Shown in pieces: positions 9,501 through 18,308 of a DNA stretch of 64,000 nucleotides. The first letter of the stretch is position 1. Each line of letters starts with the position of its first letter. The notes under the pieces were generated by a model. It had not been told where the DNA came from. It searched no databases and worked only from the letters and a program-made list of their open reading frames with translations. Both the position numbers and the translations under genes were made by a program. The DNA lies in assembly GCF_008364845.1 (NCBI RefSeq), contig NZ_VTTP01000001.1, positions 86,827-150,826 on the forward strand. The letters run 5' to 3'. The stretch is from Actinotalea subterranea (GTDB taxonomy: Bacteria; Actinomycetota; Actinomycetes; Actinomycetales; Cellulomonadaceae).

Positions 9501-10118
9501 TCAGCCGTCGGTGAGCGCCGGGCCGCCCATGGGGTTGAGCAGAGCGGGGGTACCGGACCAGGTGATCGCTGCGGCGGCACCGTCGAGGCAGCCCAGGTCG
9601 ACGTCGCCCGAACCGGGCCGCACAGGTCCCGGGTCGGCGTCGCTGTGATGGAGCGCCACCGCCGTGACGCGCACGGTCCAGCCGACGTCGGTTCCGGTCT
9701 GCGCCTCGACCCGCGCCGTCACGCTGCTTCCGTCGTCGAGCGTGCTCACGAGGTCGACCATCGCCGCGTCGGGTCCGCAACGGACGAACGCCGGCCGCCA
9801 GCCTGTGTCGACGGCCGCCCGGACCTCGTCGGCAGCGAGCCGCCACGCGGGGCCCGGTACGTCACCGACGCGCTCGACGGACGGTCGCTCCCACACTCCG
9901 GCGGCGGGCTCCGACCTGCTCCACTGTGATGCGGGCGCACGCAGGTCCCAGTCCCCGTCCGCCCCGAGCCATTCGACCGCAGCCACCTCCGCTTGGCGAC
10001 GCTCGTCCACGGCATCCCAGTCAGACGTCGCGCCGGCGCTGCACCCGGACAGGGTCGCGGCGCTCAGGGCCATGGCAATGACGATGGTCCGGCTCCTGCG
10101 GACGCTGTTCACGATCAC
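9501..10118 (-). CDS. Hypothetical lipoprotein, paralogue of its neighbour
   Basis: About 205 residues. A lipoprotein signal (IVIAMALSAATLSGCSAG) is followed by a small soluble domain of unknown function. The motif GWRPAFVRC matches GWWPSYVRC in the upstream neighbour, so the two are probably a tandem duplication. The GTG start at 10118 makes a GTGA overlap with the upstream gene; a GTG two codons later is equally possible. Last gene of a three-gene minus-strand operon. I recognise no known family. Confidence 0.65.
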   Translation of the reverse strand: MIVNSVRRSRTIVIAMALSAATLSGCSAGATSDWDAVDERRQAEVAAVEWLGADGDWDLRAPASQWSRSEPAAGVWERPSVERVGDVPGPAWRLAADEVRAAVDTGWRPAFVRCGPDAAMVDLVSTLDDGSSVTARVEAQTGTDVGWTVRVTAVALHHSDADPGPVRPGSGDVDLGCLDGAAAAITWSGTPALLNPMGGPALTDG

Positions 10119-10702
10119 CAGCCGGTCAGATCGGTCGGGTCGCCGAGCGTCGAGGGCCCGGAACCGTCCTTGCTCAGGCACGCCGCCTCTTCGGCTTCCA
10201 CCTCGCGTGGTGGGTCGGGCGTCGGCACGGCGTGGTTGGGGACCGTCGCGACGACCTCGACCTGGTCGGCAGCCCCGATGACCGCCTGCGCAAGGGAACC
10301 GTCACCGAGCTCACGGACCACGACTGCCACGAGCGTCGAGTCGGGGTGATGGTCGACCGTTCGGTCGGCCGGGCTCTCCACGCCCGGGCAACGCACGTAC
10401 GACGGCCACCACCCCGCCGCCGCGGCCGCCTCGAGCTCCAGCGTGACGGCCTGCGCCGCCGTGCCGGCAAGCGGCCGCACGACGTGTGCCGTACCAGGCT
10501 CATACTGCCCGTTCGTGCCGTAGGCGTACCGGGTGGTCTCGACGAACGTGGGTGCCAGCCACGGGTCGGCGCGCAGCACATCGGCGCGCTCGAGGTCGAC
10601 ACGGGTTGGTTCGCCCTCTGCCGAGCCACCGGTGCATCCTGTGAGCAGGACGGACCCGGCAGCTGCGACGACGACGACGGCGAGAGCTGCCCGGCAGGTC
10701 AT
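10115..10702 (-). CDS. Hypothetical lipoprotein
   Basis: 195 residues with signal VVVVAAAGSVLLTGCTGG, predicted to be lipid-anchored on the outer face of the membrane. It shares the GW(W/R)P(S/A)(Y/F)VRC motif and overall layout with the downstream lipoprotein. The ATG at 10702 forms an ATGA overlap with the reading frame that ends at 10699, which is why it is preferred; the frame is open far upstream only because of the antisense valS region. Function unknown. Confidence 0.7.
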   Translation of the reverse strand: MTCRAALAVVVVAAAGSVLLTGCTGGSAEGEPTRVDLERADVLRADPWLAPTFVETTRYAYGTNGQYEPGTAHVVRPLAGTAAQAVTLELEAAAAAGWWPSYVRCPGVESPADRTVDHHPDSTLVAVVVRELGDGSLAQAVIGAADQVEVVATVPNHAVPTPDPPREVEAEEAACLSKDGSGPSTLGDPTDLTGW

Positions 10703-10906
10703 GGCGTGACCACCGCCCACGGGCGATCCCAGCCACCGAGATCCACGTCGCCGCGAACGATGTCGTGCTCCGAGACGGTGACCGTCAACCCGCTGCCGGG
10801 CTCGTAGACCTGGAGCGCGTCGTCGCCGGTCGAGGTCGTCCGCGACGTCCCGCGCTCCGCGTGCGAGGCGCGCCAACCCGCCCTCGACCACGTGCACCTG
10901 GTTCAT
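10699..10906 (-). pseudogene. Small gene with apparent frameshift, first of the lipoprotein operon
   Basis: The ATG at 10906 follows a strong AGGGGGG Shine-Dalgarno and reads MNQVHVVEGGLARLARGARD with normal GC-rich third positions. Around 10820-10845 this frame becomes an Arg-rich shadow, while the other frame becomes coding-like, ending DLGGWDRPWAVVTP with a stop at 10701-10699. That stop overlaps the lipoprotein ATG as ATGA, as an intact operon would. The second frame has no start of its own. One missing base, a small internal deletion or a sequencing error would explain it. Joined, the product would be about 68 residues, of unknown function. Confidence 0.55.
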
Positions 10907-11041
10907 GAGCCCCCCCTGCCCGTACCCCCTGAGGGGCGTCCTGGGCGTGAGGCTAGCGGTCGGGCCGCGACGGCGGAGACGGACGGGCCCCCGAGCCGCG
11001 ACCCGCGGGTGAGGGCCCTGACGTCTGGAACAATCTCCGCC

Positions 11042-13765
11042 ATGACCACCGCACCCGGCACGCAGCCCAGCACCGCACCGTCGACCGGCTCCGCCCCGTC
11101 GACGTCGGCCGTACCGGGCGCCGCGCGGGTACCGGACAAGGTCAGCCTCGACGGCCTCGAGGAGCGCTGGGACGGTGCGTGGGCGGAGCAGGGCACCTAC
11201 GCGTTCGACCGCACCGCGACGCGTGACCAGGTGTTCTCGATCGACACCCCGCCCCCGACCGTCTCCGGCTCGCTCCACGTGGGCCACGTGTTCTCCTACA
11301 CGCACACGGACGTCGTCGCGCGCTTCTGGCGCATGCGCGGCCGCGAGGTGTTCTACCCGATGGGCTGGGACGACAACGGCCTGCCCACGGAGCGCCGCGT
11401 GCAGAACTACTACGGCGTGCGCTGCGACCCGTCCCTCCCCTACGTCCCCGCCTTCACGCCTCCCCACGAGGGCGGCGAGGGCAAGAGCGTCAAGGCCGCG
11501 GACCAGGTGCCGATCTCGCGCCGCAACTTCGTCGAGCTGTGCGAGCGGCTCACGGTCGAGGACGAGCGTCAGTTCGAGGCGCTGTGGCGCCGCCTGGGGC
11601 TGTCGGTCGACTGGTCGCACAACTACCAGACCATCGGCGAGCCGGCCCGCGCCGTTGCGCAGAAGGCGTTCCTGCGCAACCTCGCGCGCGGCGAGGCCTA
11701 CCAGGCCGAGGCCCCCGGGCTGTGGGACGTGACGTTCCAGACGGCGGTCGCGCAGGCCGAGCTCGAGGCGCGTGACTACCCGGGCCACTTCCACCGCGTC
11801 GCGTTCCACAGCACCGCGGACGGCACGCCGATCCACATCGAGACGACGCGCCCCGAGCTCATCCCGGCGGTCGTGGCGCTCATCGCGCACCCCGACGACG
11901 AGCGGTACCAGCACCTGTTCGGCACCACGGTGCGCTCGCCGCTCTTCGGCGTGGAGGTGCCCGTCCTCGCGCACCCGGCCGCCGAGCCGGACAAGGGCGC
12001 CGGCATCGCGATGTGCTGCACGTTCGGCGACCTCACGGACGTGCAGTGGTGGCGTGAGCTCCAGCTCCCCACCCGCTCCGTGATCCAGCGCGACGGCCGC
12101 CTCGCACGCGAGACGCCGGAGTGGATCGAGACCGCGACGGGCCGGGGCTACTACGCCGAGCTCGCCGGCAAGACGACGTTCTCCGCACGTCAGGCCGTCG
12201 TCGACGCGCTGCGCGACACCGGGGACCTCGACGGCGAGCCGACGGCCACGCAGCGCATGGCGAACTTCTTCGAGAAGGGCGACAAGCCGCTCGAGATCGT
12301 CACGTCGCGCCAGTGGTACATCCGCAACGGTGGCCGTGCCGAGGGCCGGGGCGAGGGCCTGCGCGAGGAGCTGCTCGCTCGTGGCCAGGAGCTCGAGTTC
12401 CACCCCGACTTCATGCGCGTGCGCTACGAGAACTGGGTCGGTGGCCTCAACGGCGACTGGCTCATCTCGCGTCAGCGGTTCTTCGGCGTCTCGATCCCCC
12501 TGTGGTACCCCGTGGACGCCGACGGCGCGGTCGACCACGAGCACCCGATCGTCCCGGACGAGGCGCTCCTGCCCGTCGACCCGAGCAGCGACGTGCCCGC
12601 CGGCTACACCGCCGAGCAGCGCGGGGTGCCCGGCGGGTTCGTCGGCGAGGCGGACGTCATGGACACGTGGGCCACGTCGTCGCTGACCCCGCAGATCGCC
12701 GGTGGGTGGGAGACGGACCCGGACCTGTTCGAGCGCGTGTTCCCGATGGACGTGCGGCCCCAGGGCCAGGACATCATCCGCACGTGGCTGTTCTCGACGG
12801 TCGTGCGCTCGCACCTCGAGCACGGCTCGCTGCCCTGGAAGCACGCCGCGATCTCGGGCTGGATCCTCGACCCCGACCGCAAGAAGATGTCGAAGTCCAA
12901 GGGCAACGTCGTGACGCCCATGGGCCTGCTCGAGGAGCACGGCTCCGACGCGGTCCGGTACTGGGCCGCCTCCGCCCGGCTCGGCACCGACGCGGCCTTC
13001 GAGGTCGGCCAGATGAAGATCGGCCGACGGCTCGCGATCAAGGTGCTCAACGCGAGCAAGTTCGCGCTGACGTTCGGTGGCGACGGCGAGCTCGACGCGC
13101 CGATCGACCCCGCCACGGTCACCGTGGCCCTCGACCGCGCGATGCTCGCGGGCCTGGCCGACGTGGTCGACAAGGCCACCGCGGCGCTCGAGGCCTACGA
13201 CCACACGCGTGCACTTGAGCTGACCGAGACGTTCTTCTGGACGTTCTGCGACGACTACCTGGAGCTCGTCAAGGACCGCGCCTACGGCTCGGGCGACGAG
13301 ACCCCGTCGGCCCAGACGCAGTCGGCGCGGACGGCCCTGCGCCTGGCCCTGGACACGCTCCTGCGCCTGCTCGCGCCGGTGCTGCCGTTCGCCACGGAGG
13401 AGGTGTGGTCGTGGTGGCGCACGGGCTCGGTGCACCGCGCGCCGTGGCCCGCCTCGGCGCCGCTGGTCGAGGCGGCGGGCGCCTCAGGCGACCCGATCGA
13501 GCCGGTCGACCCGGCCATGCTCGGCGCGGCGGGCCGTGCGCTCGCCGCGCTCCGCAAGGTCAAGTCGGAGGCGAAGGTCTCGATGCGCACGGTCATCACG
13601 CGTGCCGAGCTCGTGGTGCCCGCGGGGCAGCTCGCGCTCGTCGAGGCCGCGCTGGACGACGTGCGTGCGGCGGGTCGGGCGGCGACGCTGACGCTCGTCG
13701 GGGCGGACGACGCCGAAGTGGCTCAGGCCCGCGGCGCCGAGCTGGAGCCCCCGCAGCAGGTCTGA
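11042..13765 (+). CDS. valS: Valine--tRNA ligase
   Basis: Class I aminoacyl-tRNA synthetase charging tRNA-Val, 907 residues. The ATP-binding HIGH motif appears as HVGH (residues 79-82) and KMSKS as KMSKS (615-619). Between them lies the CP1 editing insertion that removes mischarged threonine. The anticodon-binding helical domain follows. The ATG at 11042 sits 6 nt after the -10-like CAATCT and has no Shine-Dalgarno, so the mRNA is probably leaderless. The first 30 residues are a Ser/Thr/Pro-rich extension. No T-box leader is seen upstream. Confidence 0.96.
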   Translation: MTTAPGTQPSTAPSTGSAPSTSAVPGAARVPDKVSLDGLEERWDGAWAEQGTYAFDRTATRDQVFSIDTPPPTVSGSLHVGHVFSYTHTDVVARFWRMRGREVFYPMGWDDNGLPTERRVQNYYGVRCDPSLPYVPAFTPPHEGGEGKSVKAADQVPISRRNFVELCERLTVEDERQFEALWRRLGLSVDWSHNYQTIGEPARAVAQKAFLRNLARGEAYQAEAPGLWDVTFQTAVAQAELEARDYPGHFHRVAFHSTADGTPIHIETTRPELIPAVVALIAHPDDERYQHLFGTTVRSPLFGVEVPVLAHPAAEPDKGAGIAMCCTFGDLTDVQWWRELQLPTRSVIQRDGRLARETPEWIETATGRGYYAELAGKTTFSARQAVVDALRDTGDLDGEPTATQRMANFFEKGDKPLEIVTSRQWYIRNGGRAEGRGEGLREELLARGQELEFHPDFMRVRYENWVGGLNGDWLISRQRFFGVSIPLWYPVDADGAVDHEHPIVPDEALLPVDPSSDVPAGYTAEQRGVPGGFVGEADVMDTWATSSLTPQIAGGWETDPDLFERVFPMDVRPQGQDIIRTWLFSTVVRSHLEHGSLPWKHAAISGWILDPDRKKMSKSKGNVVTPMGLLEEHGSDAVRYWAASARLGTDAAFEVGQMKIGRRLAIKVLNASKFALTFGGDGELDAPIDPATVTVALDRAMLAGLADVVDKATAALEAYDHTRALELTETFFWTFCDDYLELVKDRAYGSGDETPSAQTQSARTALRLALDTLLRLLAPVLPFATEEVWSWWRTGSVHRAPWPASAPLVEAAGASGDPIEPVDPAMLGAAGRALAALRKVKSEAKVSMRTVITRAELVVPAGQLALVEAALDDVRAAGRAATLTLVGADDAEVAQARGAELEPPQQV

Positions 13766-13843
13766 GGACCGACCCCAGCACGTCCCGCGGCGAGGACGTG
13801 ATCTTCCACACCCGAACGTGGTGCATACCTATCGTCCGTTGCG

Positions 13844-13849
13844 TATATT
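13844..13849 (+). promoter_or_regulatory. Candidate -10 box for the amino-acid ABC operon
   Basis: TATATT lies in an unusually AT-rich patch (about 13823-13855) 35 nt before the binding-protein ATG. No clear -35 hexamer is found at 16-18 nt. Confidence 0.4.
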
Positions 13850-13883
13850 CTTGCAGCACGGACGAACGTCGAGAGGACCCCTC

Positions 13884-14681
13884 ATGCCTACCCTGACCCC
13901 ACGCCGCGCGCTCGCCCTGGCTGCCACGGCGGGTGTCGTCCTCGCCGTGGGCGCGTGCAGCTCCACCGCGTCCGAGGAGACGGCGTCCGGCGACGCCGTG
14001 CAGCTCATCGACGAGGGCACGCTCACGCTGTGCACCAACCCGCCGTACGAGCCCTTCGAGTACGAGGAGGACGGCGAGATCGTCGGCCTCGACATCGCGA
14101 TCGTCGGCGAGGTCGCCGCGGACCTGGACGCCGAGCTCGCGACGCTCGTGACGCCCTTCGAGGGCATCCAGTCCGGCCAGGACCTCGAGTCCGGGAACTG
14201 CGACATCGTCGCCTCCGGCATCACGATCACCGACGAGCGCGAGGAGAAGATGGACTTCTCCGACCCGTACTTCGACGCGGACCAGGGTCTCCTCGTCCCC
14301 GCCGGCTCGGGCCTCGACTCCGCCGAGGCGCTCGAGGGCCTCAAGGTCGGGGTGCAGGCCGCCACCACCGGTGAGACGTGGGCGACCGACGAGGGTCTGT
14401 CCACGGTCCAGTTCGAGGACCTCGGCCTCCAGGTCGAGGCGCTCCGCTCGGGCCAGATCGACGCCGCGATCAACGACATCGCGGTGCTCGGCCCGTTCGT
14501 CGACGACTCGCTCGAGATCGGCACGACCTTCACCACGGGCGAGCAGTACGGCCTCGGTGTGAAGACGGGCAACACGGCGCTCCTCGACGCCGTGAACGCC
14601 ACGCTCGAGCGCATCCGCGAGGACGGCACGTACGACGACCTCTACACGCAGTACATCGGCACGGCGCCGACCGAGGACTGA
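13884..14681 (+). CDS. Amino-acid ABC transporter, substrate-binding lipoprotein
   Basis: Family 3 solute-binding protein (HisJ/GlnH-like), 265 residues with lipobox VGACSS after the signal helix. It shows the family opening [20 protein letters not shown], the [20 protein letters not shown] segment and a C-terminal [17 protein letters not shown] Shine-Dalgarno precedes the ATG by 7 nt. It heads a complete importer with permease and ATPase. The specificity (polar amino acid, glutamine/glutamate or cystine) cannot be fixed from sequence. Confidence 0.9.
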   Translation: MPTLTPRRALALAATAGVVLAVGACSSTASEETASGDAVQLIDEGTLTLCTNPPYEPFEYEEDGEIVGLDIAIVGEVAADLDAELATLVTPFEGIQSGQDLESGNCDIVASGITITDEREEKMDFSDPYFDADQGLLVPAGSGLDSAEALEGLKVGVQAATTGETWATDEGLSTVQFEDLGLQVEALRSGQIDAAINDIAVLGPFVDDSLEIGTTFTTGEQYGLGVKTGNTALLDAVNATLERIREDGTYDDLYTQYIGTAPTED

Positions 14682-15517
14682 TGTCGACGACCGACGCCCG
14701 GTCCGCGCTCGGCGCGGGCCGGGCCCGGCTGAGCCCGCGCCGTCGGCAGGAGATCTCACGCCGCGTCCAGTACGGGCTGCTCGCCGCCGTCCTCGTGCTC
14801 CTCGTCGCGACCACCGACTGGGGTCGCATGGGCACGACCTTCGCGAACCCCGACGCGATCAGCGCGATCGCACCGGACCTGCCCCGCGCCGCGCTCAACA
14901 CCGTCCTCTACACGCTCGCTGCGTTCGCCGTCGGCCTGAGCCTCGGCCTCCTGCTCGCGCTCATGAAGCTCTCGACCGTGCGGGTCTACCGGATCATCGC
15001 GACCGCCTACGTCGAGTTCTTCCGGGGGATTCCCGCCCTTCTCGTGGTCTTCGCCTTCGGGTACGCGATCCCCGCGGCGTTCCAGGTGCGGTTCGACTCC
15101 GTGATCCTGCAGATCGGGCTCGCCCTGGGCGTCGTCTCGGCCGCGTACATCGCCGAGACGCTGCGCGCCGGCATCCAGGCGGTGCCCCGCGGGCAGGTCG
15201 AGGCCGCGCGCTCGCTGGGCATGTCCGCGCGCTCGACGACGCTGCGGGTCGTCATCCCGCAGGCGTTCAAGATCGTGCTCCCACCGCTGACGAACGAGAT
15301 CGTGCTCCTCACCAAGGACACGTCGCTGGTGTTCGCCCTCGGGCTGCTCACGACCGACTACGAGCTCACCAAGCTCGGCCGCAACGCGCTGAGCGAGGCG
15401 AGCGGCGGGATGACGTCGATCCTCGTCGTCGGGCTCGTGTACCTGCTCATCACCATCCCGCTCAGCTCCCTGACCCGGTGGCTCGAGCGCACGACCGGCT
15501 ACAAGGGACACGTATGA
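14681..15517 (+). CDS. Amino-acid ABC transporter permease
   Basis: HisM/GlnP-type permease of 278 residues with about five membrane helices and the EAA loop [20 protein letters not shown], which docks onto the ATPase. The family signature [18 protein letters not shown] is present. The ATG overlaps the binding-protein stop (TGATG). About 30 residues of basic cytoplasmic sequence precede the first helix. Only one permease is encoded, so it probably works as a homodimer. Confidence 0.92.
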   Translation: MSTTDARSALGAGRARLSPRRRQEISRRVQYGLLAAVLVLLVATTDWGRMGTTFANPDAISAIAPDLPRAALNTVLYTLAAFAVGLSLGLLLALMKLSTVRVYRIIATAYVEFFRGIPALLVVFAFGYAIPAAFQVRFDSVILQIGLALGVVSAAYIAETLRAGIQAVPRGQVEAARSLGMSARSTTLRVVIPQAFKIVLPPLTNEIVLLTKDTSLVFALGLLTTDYELTKLGRNALSEASGGMTSILVVGLVYLLITIPLSSLTRWLERTTGYKGHV

Positions 15518-16338
15518 GCGCCGCCAGCACGCCGGGCACCAGCACGCCCACGCCAGGTACGTCCGAGCCCGGCACGTCCCAGCCGGGTGCGGTCGTCGAG
15601 ATCGTCGGGCTGCACAAGTCCTTCGGCGAGCGCGAGGTGCTCAAGGGCATCGACCTCGGGGTCGCGCAGGGCGAGGTCGTCTGTGTCATCGGGCCCTCGG
15701 GCTCGGGCAAGTCGACCCTCCTGCGCTGCGTGAACCTCCTCGAGCAGCCCACCGCGGGCACCATCCGCGTCCTCGGCACCGACGTGACGGACCCGGACGT
15801 CGACATCGACGCGGTCCGCACGCACGTCGGCATGGTGTTCCAGCAGTTCAACCTGTTCCCGCACCTGTCCGTGCTCGACAACTGCACGCTCGCGCAGCGC
15901 ACCGTGCTGGGCCGCTCGCGCGAGGAGGCCGAGGCCATCGCGCGCAAGAACCTCGACCACGTCGGCCTCGCCGATCGCGCCGCCTCCTCCCCCGGCCAGC
16001 TCTCGGGCGGTCAGCAGCAGCGCGTCGCGATCGCGCGGGCGCTGAGCATGGACCCCGCGCTCATGCTCTTCGACGAGCCGACGTCGGCCCTCGACCCGGA
16101 GCTCGTCGGCGACGTCCTCGCGGTCATGCGGGACCTGGCCGACGACGGCATGACCATGCTCGTCGTGACCCACGAGATGGCGTTCGCCCGCGAGGTCGCC
16201 GACCGCGTGATCTTCATGGACGACGGCGTCGTCGTCGAGCAGGGCGCGCCCGACCAGGTCGTCGGCGCACCGCAGCACGAGCGCACCCGGTCCTTCCTGG
16301 CCCGGGTCCTGGACCCGACGCACCGCCACACCGCCTGA
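15514..16338 (+). CDS. Amino-acid ABC transporter ATP-binding protein
   Basis: GlnQ/HisP-type ATPase of 274 residues: Walker [11 protein letters not shown]-loop [12 protein letters not shown], signature LSGGQQQR, Walker [14 protein letters not shown] and switch VVTHEM. The ATG overlaps the permease stop as ATGA. The first 25 residues are a Thr/Pro/Gly-rich tail ([12 protein letters not shown]) not needed for the fold. A strong hairpin terminator follows directly. Confidence 0.92.
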   Translation: MSAASTPGTSTPTPGTSEPGTSQPGAVVEIVGLHKSFGEREVLKGIDLGVAQGEVVCVIGPSGSGKSTLLRCVNLLEQPTAGTIRVLGTDVTDPDVDIDAVRTHVGMVFQQFNLFPHLSVLDNCTLAQRTVLGRSREEAEAIARKNLDHVGLADRAASSPGQLSGGQQQRVAIARALSMDPALMLFDEPTSALDPELVGDVLAVMRDLADDGMTMLVVTHEMAFAREVADRVIFMDDGVVVEQGAPDQVVGAPQHERTRSFLARVLDPTHRHTA

Positions 16339-16340
16339 GA

Positions 16341-16373
16341 GCCGCGGGGCCCGGCACGTCCGGGCCCTGCGGC
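16341..16373 (+). terminator. Hairpin terminator of the amino-acid ABC operon
   Basis: Stem GGGCCCGG (16347-16354) / CCGGGCCC (16360-16367) with loop CACGT, extended past one mismatch by GCCGC / GCGGC. It starts 3 nt after the ATPase stop. Confidence 0.75.
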
Positions 16374-16450
16374 CCCTGCGCGCCCGGAGCCGCGCGCTAT
16401 CGTCGGCCGGTCGGCCCCGCCCGCGGTCGGCTCCCCCACCAGGAGTAACC

Positions 16451-18250
16451 GTGCAGGAAGCCACCTCCCCCAGCCTGATCAGCGTCGACCCCGCGATGTC
16501 CATCCCCGGCCTGCTCGCCGCGCGCCTCGAGAGCGCACCCGACGGGACGCTCATCGAGCGCAAGACCGGGCTCGGCGGCACCTGGACGCCGGTGAGCACG
16601 CGCAGCTTCGCCGACCAGGTCACCGCCGTCGCCCGCGGGCTCGTCGCGCGCGGCATCGAGCCCGGCGATCGCGTGGCCATCATGAGCCGCACGCGCTACG
16701 AGTGGACGCTGCTCGACTTCGCGGCCTGGGCCGCGGGCGCCGTGCCGGTACCCGTCTACGAGACGTCGTCCGCGGAGCAGATCCGCTGGATCCTGTCCGA
16801 CGCCGGGGTGCGCCTCGCGCTCGTGGAGACCGTCGCGCACGCCGCCGCCACGGAGTCCGTGCGGTCCTCGCTCGACGCCCTCGGTGACGTGCTCGTCATC
16901 GACGACGGTGCCATCGAGACGCTCGTGCGCGACGGCGCCGCGATCGACGACGCGGAGGTCGAGCGCCGCAGCACCTCGGCCGGGATGGCCGACCTGGCCA
17001 CGATCATCTACACGTCAGGGACGACCGGGAGCCCGAAGGGCGTCGAGCTCACGCACGGCAACTTCGTGACCCTCGCGCTCGAGGGCATCGCCGGGCTCGC
17101 TGACGTGGTCGCGAAGCCGACGTCGCGCACCCTGCTCTTCATGCCGCTCGCGCACGTCTTCGCGCGGTACATCCAGGTCATGTGCATCCCGTCCGGGGGC
17201 GTCCTGGGTCACACACCCGACACCAAGAACCTGCTCGCGGACCTCGGCTCGTTCAGGCCGACGTACATCCTGTCGGTGCCGCGCGTGTTCGAGAAGGTCT
17301 ACAACTCGTCCGAGCAGAAGGCCGGCGGCGGCGCCAAGCTCAAGCTGTTCAGGTGGGCCGCGAAGACCTCGATCGTGTACTCGCGTGCGCTCGAGACGCC
17401 GCAGGGACCGTCCGCGGCGCTCAAGGCCCAGCACGCCCTCGCGGACCGCCTCGTGCTGCACAAGCTCCGCGCCGCGCTCGGCGGCGCGACCGAGTACGCC
17501 ATCTCGGGCGGCGCACCCCTCGGTGAGCGGCTCGGGCACTTCTTCCGCGGTGTCGGGCTGCACGTCCTCGAGGGCTACGGGCTGACGGAGACGACCGCGC
17601 CCACGGCCGTCAACATGCCCGCGCGCTCGAAGATCGGCACCGTCGGTCCCCCGTTCCCCGGCACGTCCGTCCGCATCGCCACCGACGGCGAGATCGAGAT
17701 CTCCGGCCCGCACGTCTTCCGGGGCTACCACGGCAACCCCGCGGCGACCGCGGAGGCCCTCGTCGACGGCTGGTTCCGCACGGGCGACCTCGGCGTGCTC
17801 GACGACGACGGCTACCTGACGATCACCGGCCGCAAGAAGGAGATCATCGTCACGGCCGGCGGCAAGAACGTGGTGCCCGCGCTCCTCGAGGACCGGCTGC
17901 GCGGCCACCCGCTCGTCAGCCAGGTCGTCGTCGTCGGCGACGGTCGGCCCTTCGTCGGGGCCCTCGTGACGCTCGACGCAGAGATGCTGCCCGGCTGGCT
18001 GGCCACCCACAACCTGCCGCCCATGGACGCGGCTGCCGCGTCGAAGAGCCACGCGGTGCTGGCCGCGCTCGACCGTGCCGCGGAGCGCACCAACGAGGCC
18101 GTCTCCCGCGCGGAGTCGATCCGCAAGCTCCGGGTGCTCGACCTCGACTTCACGGAGGCGAACGGCTACCTGACGCCGTCCCTCAAGGTCAAGCGTGGTG
18201 CGGTCATCCGGGACTTCGCCGACGAGATCGAGGCGCTCTACACGCGCTGA
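16451..18250 (+). CDS. Long-chain fatty-acid--CoA ligase (FadD15-like AMP-forming enzyme)
   Basis: Adenylate-forming enzyme of 599 residues that activates fatty acids to acyl-CoA. The AMP-binding P-loop IIYTSGTTGSPKG begins near residue 185, followed by YGLTETTAP and the hinge TGRKKEIIVTAGGKNV. Length and the C-terminal region match the bacterial long-chain group (FadD15/FAA1-like). AGGAG ends 5 nt before the GTG start. It is a single-gene unit between two strong terminators. Confidence 0.9.
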   Translation: MQEATSPSLISVDPAMSIPGLLAARLESAPDGTLIERKTGLGGTWTPVSTRSFADQVTAVARGLVARGIEPGDRVAIMSRTRYEWTLLDFAAWAAGAVPVPVYETSSAEQIRWILSDAGVRLALVETVAHAAATESVRSSLDALGDVLVIDDGAIETLVRDGAAIDDAEVERRSTSAGMADLATIIYTSGTTGSPKGVELTHGNFVTLALEGIAGLADVVAKPTSRTLLFMPLAHVFARYIQVMCIPSGGVLGHTPDTKNLLADLGSFRPTYILSVPRVFEKVYNSSEQKAGGGAKLKLFRWAAKTSIVYSRALETPQGPSAALKAQHALADRLVLHKLRAALGGATEYAISGGAPLGERLGHFFRGVGLHVLEGYGLTETTAPTAVNMPARSKIGTVGPPFPGTSVRIATDGEIEISGPHVFRGYHGNPAATAEALVDGWFRTGDLGVLDDDGYLTITGRKKEIIVTAGGKNVVPALLEDRLRGHPLVSQVVVVGDGRPFVGALVTLDAEMLPGWLATHNLPPMDAAAASKSHAVLAALDRAAERTNEAVSRAESIRKLRVLDLDFTEANGYLTPSLKVKRGAVIRDFADEIEALYTR

Positions 18251-18254
18251 GCAC

Positions 18255-18299
18255 GACGTCGCGGGGCACCCGGCACCAGGCCGGGTGCCCCGCGACGTC
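18255..18299. terminator. Bidirectional terminator, 19-bp perfect hairpin
   Basis: Arms 18255-18273 and 18281-18299 are perfectly complementary over 19 bp with a 7-nt loop, placed between the convergent acyl-CoA ligase and baeRF genes. It should stop transcription from both sides. Confidence 0.88.
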
Positions 18300-18308
18300 C
18301 GCTGCTGC

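Noticed and set aside
10907-11041. T-box leader before valS
   Set aside because: The space is too short and the T-box sequence is absent; the gene appears leaderless.
10115-13435. 1106-codon minus-strand open frame antisense to valS
   Set aside because: Composition is Arg/Gly/Val/His-rich shadow sequence with no domain. Only its last 195 codons are a real lipoprotein gene.
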